From Hoeflea algicola (lineage in GTDB: Bacteria; Pseudomonadota; Alphaproteobacteria; Rhizobiales; Rhizobiaceae): a DNA stretch of 64,000 nucleotides. The notes under the pieces were generated by a model. It made no database searches. It was not told the DNA's origin and saw only the letters and a list, made by a program, of their open reading frames with translations. The translations under genes and the position numbers were made by a program. This document shows, piece by piece, positions 56,805-64,000 of this stretch. Location of the stretch: contig NZ_JAOVZR010000001.1 of NCBI RefSeq assembly GCF_026619415.1, positions 3,518,501 through 3,582,500 of the forward strand, written 5' to 3'. Within the stretch, counting starts at the first letter, position 1; each line of letters starts with the position of its first letter.

Positions 56805-56823
56805 GGGTCGGCATGGCCGACCC
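56805..56823. repeat. Perfect hairpin between glk and ABC transporter genes
   Basis: GGGTCGGC (56805-56812), loop ATG, GCCGACCC (56816-56823). There is no T-run, so it is not a classical terminator. It may be a transcript-stabilising hairpin or a protein site for the downstream gene. Confidence 0.6.
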
Positions 56824-56875
56824 GAATGCGGCGAGGCGGCCGGCTAGCCGGACCACCGGACAGGATTGAACTAAT

Positions 56876-58693
56876 TTGGCGCGCGGCACACACATCAAGG
56901 ACGATGTTGAAACCCTGACGATGGTGATCCGCCGGATCATCCGCGAAAACGGTCGGGACTATATCAAGACCTACATTTTTGCAGCTGTCTGTCTGGTTCT
57001 GATCGCCGGTTCCACGGCCTTTATGGCCTGGATCATGGAAGCCGTCATCAACGAAGCCTTCGCCAACAAGAATACCGATGTGATCTGGTTGATCTGCGGC
57101 GGGGTTCTCGCATCCTTCGTCATCCGCGGCGCCGCCTCCTATGGGCAGGCGGTGGCGCTGGCGCAGGTCGGCAACAATCTCGTTGCCCGCTATCAGCAAC
57201 GGCTGGTCAATCATCTGATGTCGCTCGGTGTGAGCTATTTCAGCGAAACCCGCTCGGCCCAGATTGCCGCCCAGATCAGCCAGAACGTCACCGGCATCCG
57301 TGACGTCATGAACCTGACGATCACTTCCTTTGCACGCGATCTCCTGACACTGATTGCGCTCCTGGTGGTGATGGTGGCAAAGGATCCGGTGCTCAGCCTG
57401 ATCGTTTTCGTCGTCGCGCCGCCGGTATTGATCGCCTTGCGCTATATCTCCAAACGGCTGCGCAGTGCGACCCGCGAGGCGATTGATTTTAACAGCCGGG
57501 TGCTTTCGGCCATGCAGGAAACGGTGCAGGGCATCACCATCGTCAAGGCTTTCACGATGGAAAGTCAGATCAGCGCCCGCACGGCCAAACTGATCGGGGC
57601 CGCCGAGGGGCGTTCCAACCGCATTGCCAGGCTCACCGAGCGGACCTCGCCACTGACCGAGACTGTCGCCGGTCTGGCGATTTCGGGCGTTATCGCCTAT
57701 GCGGCCTACCGCTCGATCTATGACGATGTACTGCCGGGCGCCTTTTTCTCCTTCATCACCGCGCTGCTGCTCGCCTACGATCCAGCCCGCAAACTGGCGC
57801 GGCTGCAGATCAATCTTGAGCGCGCCGTCGTCAATGCCCGGATGATTTACGAAATTCTCGACGAGGAACCGACCCAGGGCGACAAGCCTGGCGCCACCGA
57901 TATCAAGATAGACCGTGGCGGCGAGATTGAATTCCGCAATATCGGTTTTGCATACGGGTCGGGCGAGAAGGTACTCGACGACGTCAGCTTTATAGCCGAA
58001 GCAGGCAAGACCACGGCCATCGTCGGTCCGTCCGGTGCTGGCAAGTCGACCTTGATAAGCTTGGTTCCGCGTTTTTACGATCCGACCGCGGGGCAGGTGC
58101 TGATCGACGGCGTCGACATTGCCTCCGTAGCCAAGCGCTCGCTGCGTCACCAGATAGCCTATGTTTCGCAACAGCCCTGGCTGTTTGAAGGCACTATCCG
58201 CGACAACCTGCGCTATGCCCGGCCCGATGCCACCGACGCCGAGATCGAGCAGGCGGCGCGGCTCGCCAACGCCCATGATTTCATCCTGACCCAGCCGCAG
58301 GGCTATGACACACCACTGGGTGAAAACGGCGCCAATCTGTCCGGCGGTCAGCGTCAGCGCATTTCGATTGCCCGGGCGTTGGTGCGCGATGCGCCGATCC
58401 TGCTGCTCGATGAAGCCACCTCCGCGCTCGATAACGAATCGGAAGCCGCCGTTCAGAAGGCACTCGACAGCGCCATGCGGGACCGCACCGTGTTGGTCAT
58501 CGCGCACCGGCTGTCAACCATCGCCAAGGCCGACAAGATCATCGTCATGCAGGCCGGAAAGGTGGTTGAAAGCGGCAGTCACGCTGATCTCAGCGGCACC
58601 CGTGACGGGCTTTATTCAAGGCTTCAGGCCTACAGCGGTGGCGGCGGCGAGATCCACGATGATACAACCGATCGGCAGGGAGAAGAGCAATGA
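56876..58693 (+). CDS. ABC exporter, MsbA-like fused permease and ATPase
   Basis: A 605-residue half-transporter starting at TTG 56876. Six membrane helices lie within residues 25-310, then the ATPase: Walker [10 protein letters not shown] near residue 384, signature LSGGQRQR near 487, Walker [13 protein letters not shown] near 508 and the H-loop IAHRLST. It probably works as a homodimer exporting lipid, peptide or drug. Its stop overlaps the dapB start (ATGA). Confidence 0.9.
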   Translation: MARGTHIKDDVETLTMVIRRIIRENGRDYIKTYIFAAVCLVLIAGSTAFMAWIMEAVINEAFANKNTDVIWLICGGVLASFVIRGAASYGQAVALAQVGNNLVARYQQRLVNHLMSLGVSYFSETRSAQIAAQISQNVTGIRDVMNLTITSFARDLLTLIALLVVMVAKDPVLSLIVFVVAPPVLIALRYISKRLRSATREAIDFNSRVLSAMQETVQGITIVKAFTMESQISARTAKLIGAAEGRSNRIARLTERTSPLTETVAGLAISGVIAYAAYRSIYDDVLPGAFFSFITALLLAYDPARKLARLQINLERAVVNARMIYEILDEEPTQGDKPGATDIKIDRGGEIEFRNIGFAYGSGEKVLDDVSFIAEAGKTTAIVGPSGAGKSTLISLVPRFYDPTAGQVLIDGVDIASVAKRSLRHQIAYVSQQPWLFEGTIRDNLRYARPDATDAEIEQAARLANAHDFILTQPQGYDTPLGENGANLSGGQRQRISIARALVRDAPILLLDEATSALDNESEAAVQKALDSAMRDRTVLVIAHRLSTIAKADKIIVMQAGKVVESGSHADLSGTRDGLYSRLQAYSGGGGEIHDDTTDRQGEEQ

Positions 58694-59523
58694 GCCAGGC
58701 AGTGGCCAGCATGGGCTTGATTGTCGTCGGCGCGGCGGGGCGCATGGGGCAGTCGCTAATTCGCACCATCGACGAAATCGACGGTGTACACTTGGCAGGC
58801 GCCATTGAACGCACAGGATCAGACGCGCTAGGCCGCGACGCCGGCGTACTGGCAGGCCTTGGCCCCAACGGGGTTACTGTGACCGACGACGCACTGCCGG
58901 TTTTCGCCCAGGCCGATGGGGTTCTCGATTTCACCGCGCCAGCGGCCAGCCTCGAATTTGCCGATCTTGCCGCCCAGGCGCGGATCGTCCACGTTATCGG
59001 CACCACCGGCATGAGCGAAAGTGACGAGCCCCGGCTCAAGGCCGCCTCGCGCCATGCCCGCATCGTCAAGTCCGGCAATATGAGCCTCGGCGTCAATCTG
59101 ATGTCAGTGCTGGTGCGCGATGCCGCGCGGGCGCTGGCTGCTGCCGATTGGGACATCGAGGTGCTGGAAATGCATCACCGCCACAAGGTCGACGCGCCGT
59201 CGGGTACCGCGCTGCTTTTGGGCGAGGCTGCAGCCGAAGGTCGCGGTATTGATCTGGCCACCCATTCGGTCCGGGTTCGCGATGGCCACACCGGCGCGCG
59301 CGAAGAAGGCTCGATCGGCTTTGCCACGTTGCGGGGCGGTTCGGTTGTCGGCGAGCACACGGTAATGCTGGCAACCGAGGGCGAAACCATCGAACTCAGC
59401 CACAAGGCCACCGACCGTTCGATTTTTGCCCGAGGCGCGGTGCGCGCAGCGCTCTGGGCCTGGCCGCAGAAACCGGGCTATTATTCGATGCTCGACGTGC
59501 TCGGCCTTGCCGGCCGCGACTGA
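58690..59523 (+). CDS. dapB: 4-hydroxy-tetrahydrodipicolinate reductase
   Basis: A 277-residue enzyme of lysine/mDAP synthesis. The NAD(P)-binding start reads [19 protein letters not shown], then [11 protein letters not shown], the conserved [21 protein letters not shown] and [20 protein letters not shown] overlap with the ABC transporter gene suggests coupled translation. gpmA follows after 31 bases. Confidence 0.97.
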   Translation: MSQAVASMGLIVVGAAGRMGQSLIRTIDEIDGVHLAGAIERTGSDALGRDAGVLAGLGPNGVTVTDDALPVFAQADGVLDFTAPAASLEFADLAAQARIVHVIGTTGMSESDEPRLKAASRHARIVKSGNMSLGVNLMSVLVRDAARALAAADWDIEVLEMHHRHKVDAPSGTALLLGEAAAEGRGIDLATHSVRVRDGHTGAREEGSIGFATLRGGSVVGEHTVMLATEGETIELSHKATDRSIFARGAVRAALWAWPQKPGYYSMLDVLGLAGRD

Positions 59524-59554
59524 ACTCTATCTGTCACAGACAAAGGAAATCATC

Positions 59555-60190
59555 ATGTCCGGAACGCTCGTCCTCGTCCGCCACGGCCAAAGCGAATGGA
59601 ATTTGAAGAACCTGTTCACCGGGTGGAAAGACCCGGACCTGACCGAACTCGGCGTAGAGGAAGCCAAGACCGGCGCCCAGGCGCTGAAACAAACCGGGCT
59701 GAAATTCGACATTGCCTTTACGTCGGTGCTGATTCGCGCCCAGCACACGCTTGATCTGATCATGGAGGGCATCGGTCAGACCGATCTCGAAGTGATCCGC
59801 GACGAAGCGCTCAACGAGCGTGACTATGGCGATCTTGCCGGTCTCAACAAGAATGATGCGCGCAAGAAATGGGGCGAGGAGCAGGTTCACATCTGGCGCC
59901 GCTCCTACGACGTGCCGCCGCCCGGTGGCGAAAGCCTGAAAGACACCGGCGCCCGGGTCTGGCCCTATTACATGATAGAAATCCTGCCCCGCGTGCTGCG
60001 CGGCGAGACTGTTCTGGTAGCCGCCCATGGAAATTCCCTGCGCTCGCTGGTGATGATCCTCGACCGGCTGACCCGGGACCAGATCCTCAAGGTCAATCTC
60101 GCGACCGGCGTGCCGATAGTCTACAAGCTCAACGCCGATTCCACCGTCGCTTCCAAGGAAGTGCTGGGCGACATGTCCAAGGCGCACTGA
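59555..60190 (+). CDS. gpmA: 2,3-bisphosphoglycerate-dependent phosphoglycerate mutase
   Basis: A 211-residue glycolytic mutase. The catalytic His is in [10 protein letters not shown], with [15 protein letters not shown] and the second His in [19 protein letters not shown] precedes ATG 59555. It ends at a strong two-way terminator. The chain is shorter than E. coli GpmA (250), as usual for rhizobial forms. Confidence 0.96.
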   Translation: MSGTLVLVRHGQSEWNLKNLFTGWKDPDLTELGVEEAKTGAQALKQTGLKFDIAFTSVLIRAQHTLDLIMEGIGQTDLEVIRDEALNERDYGDLAGLNKNDARKKWGEEQVHIWRRSYDVPPPGGESLKDTGARVWPYYMIEILPRVLRGETVLVAAHGNSLRSLVMILDRLTRDQILKVNLATGVPIVYKLNADSTVASKEVLGDMSKAH

Positions 60191-60212
60191 CGCCGTTGGT
60201 CGCAGAACCGCG

Positions 60213-60246
60213 AAAAATCCGCCGGGCTATGCCAGGCGGATTTTTT
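60213..60246. terminator. Bidirectional terminator between gpmA and the Ada-like gene
   Basis: AAAAATCCGCC (60213-60223) is perfectly complementary to GGCGGATTTTT, with an 11-base loop, giving T-runs in both directions for two convergent genes. Confidence 0.93.
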
Positions 60247-60263
60247 CATGCCTGCTTCCCGCT

Positions 60264-61151
60264 TCAGACCGCCGCTGACTGCGCGCAGCCTGTTTCCCAG
60301 CCGAGCATCGCCCGCTTGCGGGTAATCCCCCAGTGATAGCCGGTCAGCGCGCCCGATTTGCCCAGCGCACGGTGGCATGGCACCACGAACGAGATCGGGT
60401 TGCGGCCGACAGCCGCGCCCACCGCGCGCGCGGCTGTCGGCTTGCCGATGGCGCAGGCCACGTCATGGTAGGTGGAGGCCTGTCCGAGCGGAATTTTCAG
60501 CAGTGCCTCCCACACACGGACCTGGAAATCGGTGCCGATCATGACGATCCTGAGTGGCTGGTCGGCGCGCCATTGCTGCGGCGAGAAGATCCGCTCGACA
60601 TAGCCGGCGGTTGCCTGTTGATCCTGAACCAGCCGTGCTCCGGGCCAGCGCCGGGCCATGTCTTCGAGCGCCGCGGCCTCCCCACCCGGATCAGCAAATG
60701 CCAGACCGCACAGCCCGCGCGATGTCGCCAGCAGCACCGCGGTGCCGAACGGGCAGGGGTGAAAGCCATACTGGATTTCAAGACCATCGCCGCCGGTCTT
60801 GAAATCGCCCGGGCTCATCGCTTCGTGGGTGACGAACAGATCATGCAGCCGCCCCGGGCCCGACAGGCCCAACTCGTAGCTCGCATCCAGAAGCGGCAAC
60901 CGCTCGTGGCCCAGCAACCGCCGGGCATGGTCGAGGGTGACCGCCTGCAGGAATGCCTTGGGCGTCAGCCCGGCCCAGCGGCTGAAGGTTTTCTGCAACC
61001 GCCCCGGGCTCACTTGCAGATCCGCCGCGATCTCCTCAAGCGATGGTTGCGCGCGATAGTCCAGCGAAATGCGTTCGATGGTCTTGCGCACCAGGTCGTA
61101 GTCTTCGCCGGCGGGCGTGATGTCGCGGTCAAGCGTGGCCTGTATGGTCAT
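60264..61151 (-). CDS. Ada-like O6-methylguanine-DNA methyltransferase with AraC domain
   Basis: A 295-residue protein with an N-terminal AraC-type HTH (PSLEEIAADLQVSPGRLQKTF) and a C-terminal Ogt domain with acceptor Cys in SFVVPCHRALGKSG and GTDFQVRVWEALLKIPLG. It removes methyl groups from O6-methylguanine. The N-terminal zinc domain of E. coli Ada, with the phosphotriester-repair Cys, is absent. ATG 61151 follows AAGGAG. ATG 61172 lies within the leader. Confidence 0.93.
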   Translation of the reverse strand: MTIQATLDRDITPAGEDYDLVRKTIERISLDYRAQPSLEEIAADLQVSPGRLQKTFSRWAGLTPKAFLQAVTLDHARRLLGHERLPLLDASYELGLSGPGRLHDLFVTHEAMSPGDFKTGGDGLEIQYGFHPCPFGTAVLLATSRGLCGLAFADPGGEAAALEDMARRWPGARLVQDQQATAGYVERIFSPQQWRADQPLRIVMIGTDFQVRVWEALLKIPLGQASTYHDVACAIGKPTAARAVGAAVGRNPISFVVPCHRALGKSGALTGYHWGITRKRAMLGWETGCAQSAAV

Positions 61152-61399
61152 GGCAAATCTCCTTGGCCGCACTCAACCATGCAGCCCTGCCGCGCGCCAC
61201 CCGAAACCGGCCGCCCTGGCGGTAATCGGTGCGTGCGAATGCATGTCGCACAAAATGCGCAGCGATTTTGCGATACTGACATGCAAAAGCAAGCCAATCC
61301 GCGTCACTCATAAACGGTGAAAACGTCCACGCATTTGAGGCTTTGACGTTAACCCACTGCGGCAGAATCGATGCGATTTACATAGGTCGCTTATCCAAC

Positions 61400-62287
61400 T
61401 CAGGCGCAGGCGCTCTTCTGACCGTCCGTCAACAGCGTGAATCGCGCGGCCGTGATCGACAGGTTGTCAATCAGGCGGACGCCGTCCAGCCAGACCGCAA
61501 TGAACAACCGTGTCGGGCGGTCAGCGATCTCAAGTGGAACAAGGTCGGGTTCGCTGCGCAGTTCCAGATAATCGATGTCGTTGATGCCTACGCTTGTCAG
61601 TTCCTGGCGGGCGGTGGCCAGCGCCTCGGGGACCGGCGTTCCATTTTTGATAGCTACGGCAGTCGAGGTGAGAATCCGTCTGATCAACGGGGCGGCAGCG
61701 CGGGCTTCAGGGTTGAGGCGCAGGTTGCGCGACGACATCGCCAGACCGTCCTCCTCGCGGACAGTCGGGCAGGCGACGATTTCGGTATTCAGGTCGAGAT
61801 CGGTGGCAAGGCGGCGAACGACCTGAAGCTGTTGATAGTCCTTTTCTCCGAAGAAAGTGAAATCGGCATCGGTCTGAAGCAGGAGCTTGGTTACCACCGT
61901 CGCAACGCCGTCGAAATGTCCCGGTCTCGTGCCGCCGCACAGGCCACCGCTGACACCTGAAACCGTAATCGTTGTGGCGAATCCGTCAGGGTAAATCTCT
62001 TCGGGGTTCGGCACGTAGAGGATGTCGACGTCAAATGGCGCGAGTTTTTCCGCGTCGCTCTCCTCCGTGCGGGGGTAGTTTACAAGATCCTCCGGATTAT
62101 CGAACTGCCGGGGATTGACGAAAATTGTGACGATCACTCGGTCTGCCCGATCGCGCGCTGTGCCAACCAGGCTGAGGTGGCCCGAATGGAGGGCGCCCAT
62201 GGTCAACACGACGCCGATCGTCTCGCCGGATCGGCGCCAGGCGGAAGTCACGGCACGCAGGTCGGATTTGCGGCGGATGATCTTCAT
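61400..62287 (-). CDS. panC: Pantothenate synthetase
   Basis: A 295-residue enzyme joining pantoate and beta-alanine with ATP. The N-terminal HIGH-like site is in LTMGALHSGHLSLV, followed by IFVNPRQFDNPEDL, the pantoate and ATP region FFGEKDYQQLQVVRRL and AMSSRNLRLNPEARAAAP. Its ATG overlaps the TGA of a 49-codon ORF. panB itself is not next to it. Confidence 0.96.
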   Translation of the reverse strand: MKIIRRKSDLRAVTSAWRRSGETIGVVLTMGALHSGHLSLVGTARDRADRVIVTIFVNPRQFDNPEDLVNYPRTEESDAEKLAPFDVDILYVPNPEEIYPDGFATTITVSGVSGGLCGGTRPGHFDGVATVVTKLLLQTDADFTFFGEKDYQQLQVVRRLATDLDLNTEIVACPTVREEDGLAMSSRNLRLNPEARAAAPLIRRILTSTAVAIKNGTPVPEALATARQELTSVGINDIDYLELRSEPDLVPLEIADRPTRLFIAVWLDGVRLIDNLSITAARFTLLTDGQKSACA

Positions 62288-62433
62288 ACAGAGTTTCCTT
62301 CGTCGGCGAACAGATGATTGGGGCTGGGGAAAGTCCGTGCACGAACCTCCTTGGCATAGAACCGGATAGCCTCGGCCGCATCGGTGGCGAGATCGCCAGC
62401 GCTTGGAGCTTTTTGCTGGGCAGGCTCACTCAT
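62284..62433 (-). CDS. Small ORF resembling the C-terminal tail of PanB
   Basis: A 49-residue ORF from ATG 62433: an acidic start (MSEPAQQKAPSAGDLATDAA), then AIRFYAKEVRARTFPSPNHL. That segment resembles the last 25 or so residues of PanB (ketopantoate hydroxymethyltransferase), whose tail usually reads like AxxxYxxEVRxxxFPxxxHxF. Its stop overlaps panC (ATGA), so translation would be coupled. No PanB core lies upstream within this window. It may be a remnant of a lost panB or a true small leader protein. The ribosome-binding site is weak. Confidence 0.45.
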   Translation of the reverse strand: MSEPAQQKAPSAGDLATDAAEAIRFYAKEVRARTFPSPNHLFADEGNSV

Positions 62434-62569
62434 TTGAATTCCACAAGGTTACCTGACGGCAACCGGATAAGGGGCTCGGCGGTGTTTCGCAAGTGCAGCA
62501 TACTGGAGCAGTCGTTTAAATGCTTGGTCCCGGTTTTGATGCATCGTATTGACGATGAATCTTTCGGCT

Positions 62570-63052
62570 TCACCGCATTTTCACCGTTGCCAGCGCCCGC
62601 TGGAAGGCCGCGGCAAAGCTTTCCTTGTCGTCCGGATTGAGGAATCCGCCGATCTCGGTTTGCCGGCCTTCGCCGACAATCTGCATCTCGGTGATGCCGA
62701 TTTCCTCATGCCGGGCGATATTGAACCGGGCCCAGAACGGGTTGAACCGGTGCTCTTCCGAGCGGCCCGAGGGGGCGACCTTGCGCACATCCAGGTTGAC
62801 GCGTGACAGGCGCACGAATTCGCGGGATCGCCCGGAGCGGTAGCTCAACCAGAAGGCGCCGAACAGCAGCGCCAGATCGAGACCGAAAAAACCGAACACC
62901 GGCCAGGCGCCGGCCATGGCGAACACCACCATATGCGCCACCGTTACCACGGTGACCAACGACATCAGCACTCTGAACCCGGTCCGGCCGAGCGACCGGT
63001 AGGGGCTCAGCACCGCTTCAAACATCGTTTCTTCATTGGGATTGTTGGTCAT
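62570..63052 (-). CDS. DUF2244 membrane protein
   Basis: A 160-residue protein from ATG 63052. Two closely spaced membrane helices (near residues 25-70) are followed by a soluble domain with WLSYRSGRSREFVRLSRVNLDVRK and ARFNIARHEEIGITEMQI, the DUF2244 pattern common in Alphaproteobacteria. The function is unknown. It is divergent from nth with 51 bases between the starts, so promoters overlap. Confidence 0.87.
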   Translation of the reverse strand: MTNNPNEETMFEAVLSPYRSLGRTGFRVLMSLVTVVTVAHMVVFAMAGAWPVFGFFGLDLALLFGAFWLSYRSGRSREFVRLSRVNLDVRKVAPSGRSEEHRFNPFWARFNIARHEEIGITEMQIVGEGRQTEIGGFLNPDDKESFAAAFQRALATVKMR

Positions 63053-63103
63053 CTTCCTTGCCTCGGTTTGCCAGAGACCCGCCCGATTGATTATAGGGAA
63101 GAA

Positions 63104-63892
63104 ATGCAAAAGCCCAAGAGCTCGTCAGTGACCGAAAAGCCATCCATCCCGGCCAGAACCAGGCCGAAAGCCGCGACAAAACAGCCGACCGGCAAGGCTG
63201 CACCCGGACGGCGGCCGAGAATCCCCTACACCAAAGCCGAGATCCACGAAATATTCCGGCGCTTTTCGATCCAGCGGCCCGAGCCCAAGGGCGAGCTTGA
63301 GCACGTCAATCCGTTCACGCTGGTGGTGGCGGTGGCGCTCTCGGCGCAGGCCACAGATGTTGGCGTCAACAAGGCGACGCGGGCGCTGTTTGCTGCTGCC
63401 GACACGCCTGAAAAAATGCTGGCGCTCGGCGAAGACAAGGTTCGCGACTATATCAAGACCATCGGGCTTTACCGCAACAAGGCAAAAAACGTGATCGCAC
63501 TGAGCCAGAAGTTGGTCGATGAATTTGGCGGCGAGGTACCGCGCACCCGCGAGGAACTGGTGACGCTCCCCGGCGTCGGCCGCAAGACCGCCAATGTGGT
63601 CATGTCGATGGCCTTTGGCGAACCGACGCTGGCGGTCGACACCCATGTCTTCCGCATTGGCAACCGCTTGCGGATCGCGCCGGGCAAGACCCCCGACGAG
63701 GTCGAACAGGCGTTCCTGCGGATCATTCCAAAGGAATACCTTTTCCACGCCCACCACTGGCTGATTCTGCACGGCCGCTATTGCTGCAAGGCGCGCAAAC
63801 CCGAATGTGAACGCTGCGTCATAGCCGACATCTGCAAGTCACCAGAGAAGACTGTTGATGTTCCGGCACCGCTGGTGGAATTGCCGGTGTAG
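63104..63892 (+). CDS. nth: Endonuclease III
   Basis: A 262-residue base-excision DNA glycosylase/AP lyase for oxidised pyrimidines. A Lys/Pro-rich N-terminal extension of about 40 residues precedes the core. Catalytic Lys and HhH lie in LVTLPGVGRKTANVVM, catalytic Asp in AVDTHVFRIGNRL, and the 4Fe-4S Cys residues in CKARKPECERCVIADIC. ATG 63104 follows AGGGAAGA. Confidence 0.96.
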   Translation: MQKPKSSSVTEKPSIPARTRPKAATKQPTGKAAPGRRPRIPYTKAEIHEIFRRFSIQRPEPKGELEHVNPFTLVVAVALSAQATDVGVNKATRALFAAADTPEKMLALGEDKVRDYIKTIGLYRNKAKNVIALSQKLVDEFGGEVPRTREELVTLPGVGRKTANVVMSMAFGEPTLAVDTHVFRIGNRLRIAPGKTPDEVEQAFLRIIPKEYLFHAHHWLILHGRYCCKARKPECERCVIADICKSPEKTVDVPAPLVELPV

Positions 63893-64000
63893 ATTGTTTA
63901 GGGGGTAGGGCAGTCAACCTGGGTGGGTGCGTTGCCATCTTCTGCCGTTTCCGGCCCAAAGACGAACTTCGATTGTTCATCCGGGGACGCCCGCTTTGCG

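Noticed and set aside
56805..56823. Hairpin after glk as a rho-independent terminator
   Set aside because: No T-run follows it.
56777..58507. 576-codon minus-strand frame opposite the ABC exporter
   Set aside because: It has no recognisable domains and an odd composition. The plus frame has all ABC motifs.

Overview
The window looks like a chromosome segment of an alphaproteobacterium of the Hyphomicrobiales (Rhizobiales). The pointers are an MbfA-type ferritin/VIT1 gene behind an Irr-type iron control element, a BTLCP-type transglutaminase-like protein, and infC, rpmI/rplT and pheST lying close together. I cannot name a genus from the sequence alone.

Positions 1 to about 22376 read as accessory DNA next to a tRNA-Leu(CAG) gene (22377-22463, minus). 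A P4-type integrase sits directly beside the tRNA 3' end. This DNA starts, on the minus strand, with a compact Pel-like exopolysaccharide operon in the order pelA-like, TPR protein, pelD-like, pelE, pelF (cut by the window edge). A BcsS-like outer-membrane protein gene runs divergently across a 244-base intergenic region that holds a near-perfect inverted repeat. Further in are c-di-GMP genes damaged by insertions: an EAL fragment, a GGDEF gene split by an IS66 element, and a GGDEF-EAL gene whose receiver domain has been cut off. Between them lie two inverted copies of one IS3-family element, an unusual HTH/zinc-ribbon plus tyrosine recombinase module that seems to be followed by a second, truncated copy, a truncated IS1182-type transposase, and an IS3-family element whose transposase gene carries a group II intron.

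From 22464 rightward the gene content is mostly core: an EamA exporter, lepA, then a surface-polysaccharide group (O-antigen ligase, an epimerase/sugar-transferase fusion, a GT4 glycosyltransferase and, further on, a CapD-type epimerase). The ligase is split by an IS21 element that is itself split by an IS66 element identical to the one in the GGDEF gene. Target-site duplications let both insertions be removed on paper, which restores the ligase frame exactly.

The right half is housekeeping: a SulP transporter, an NlpC/P60-like hydrolase, mbfA (frameshifted here), an MFS transporter, BTLCP, an alpha/beta hydrolase, infC (AUU start), rpmI-rplT, pheS-pheT, a nicotinamide phosphoribosyltransferase, an oxidoreductase, a GT2-GtrA pair opposite a GT-C-like membrane protein, mepA, mgsA, glk, an ABC exporter coupled to dapB, gpmA, an Ada-like methyltransferase, panC behind a tiny ORF resembling the tail of PanB, a DUF2244 protein and nth.

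The best candidates for something undescribed are the reduced Pel-like operon, whose PelD has no visible c-di-GMP receptor domain, and the recombinase module with a perfectly phased GGGGGGC slippery heptamer.
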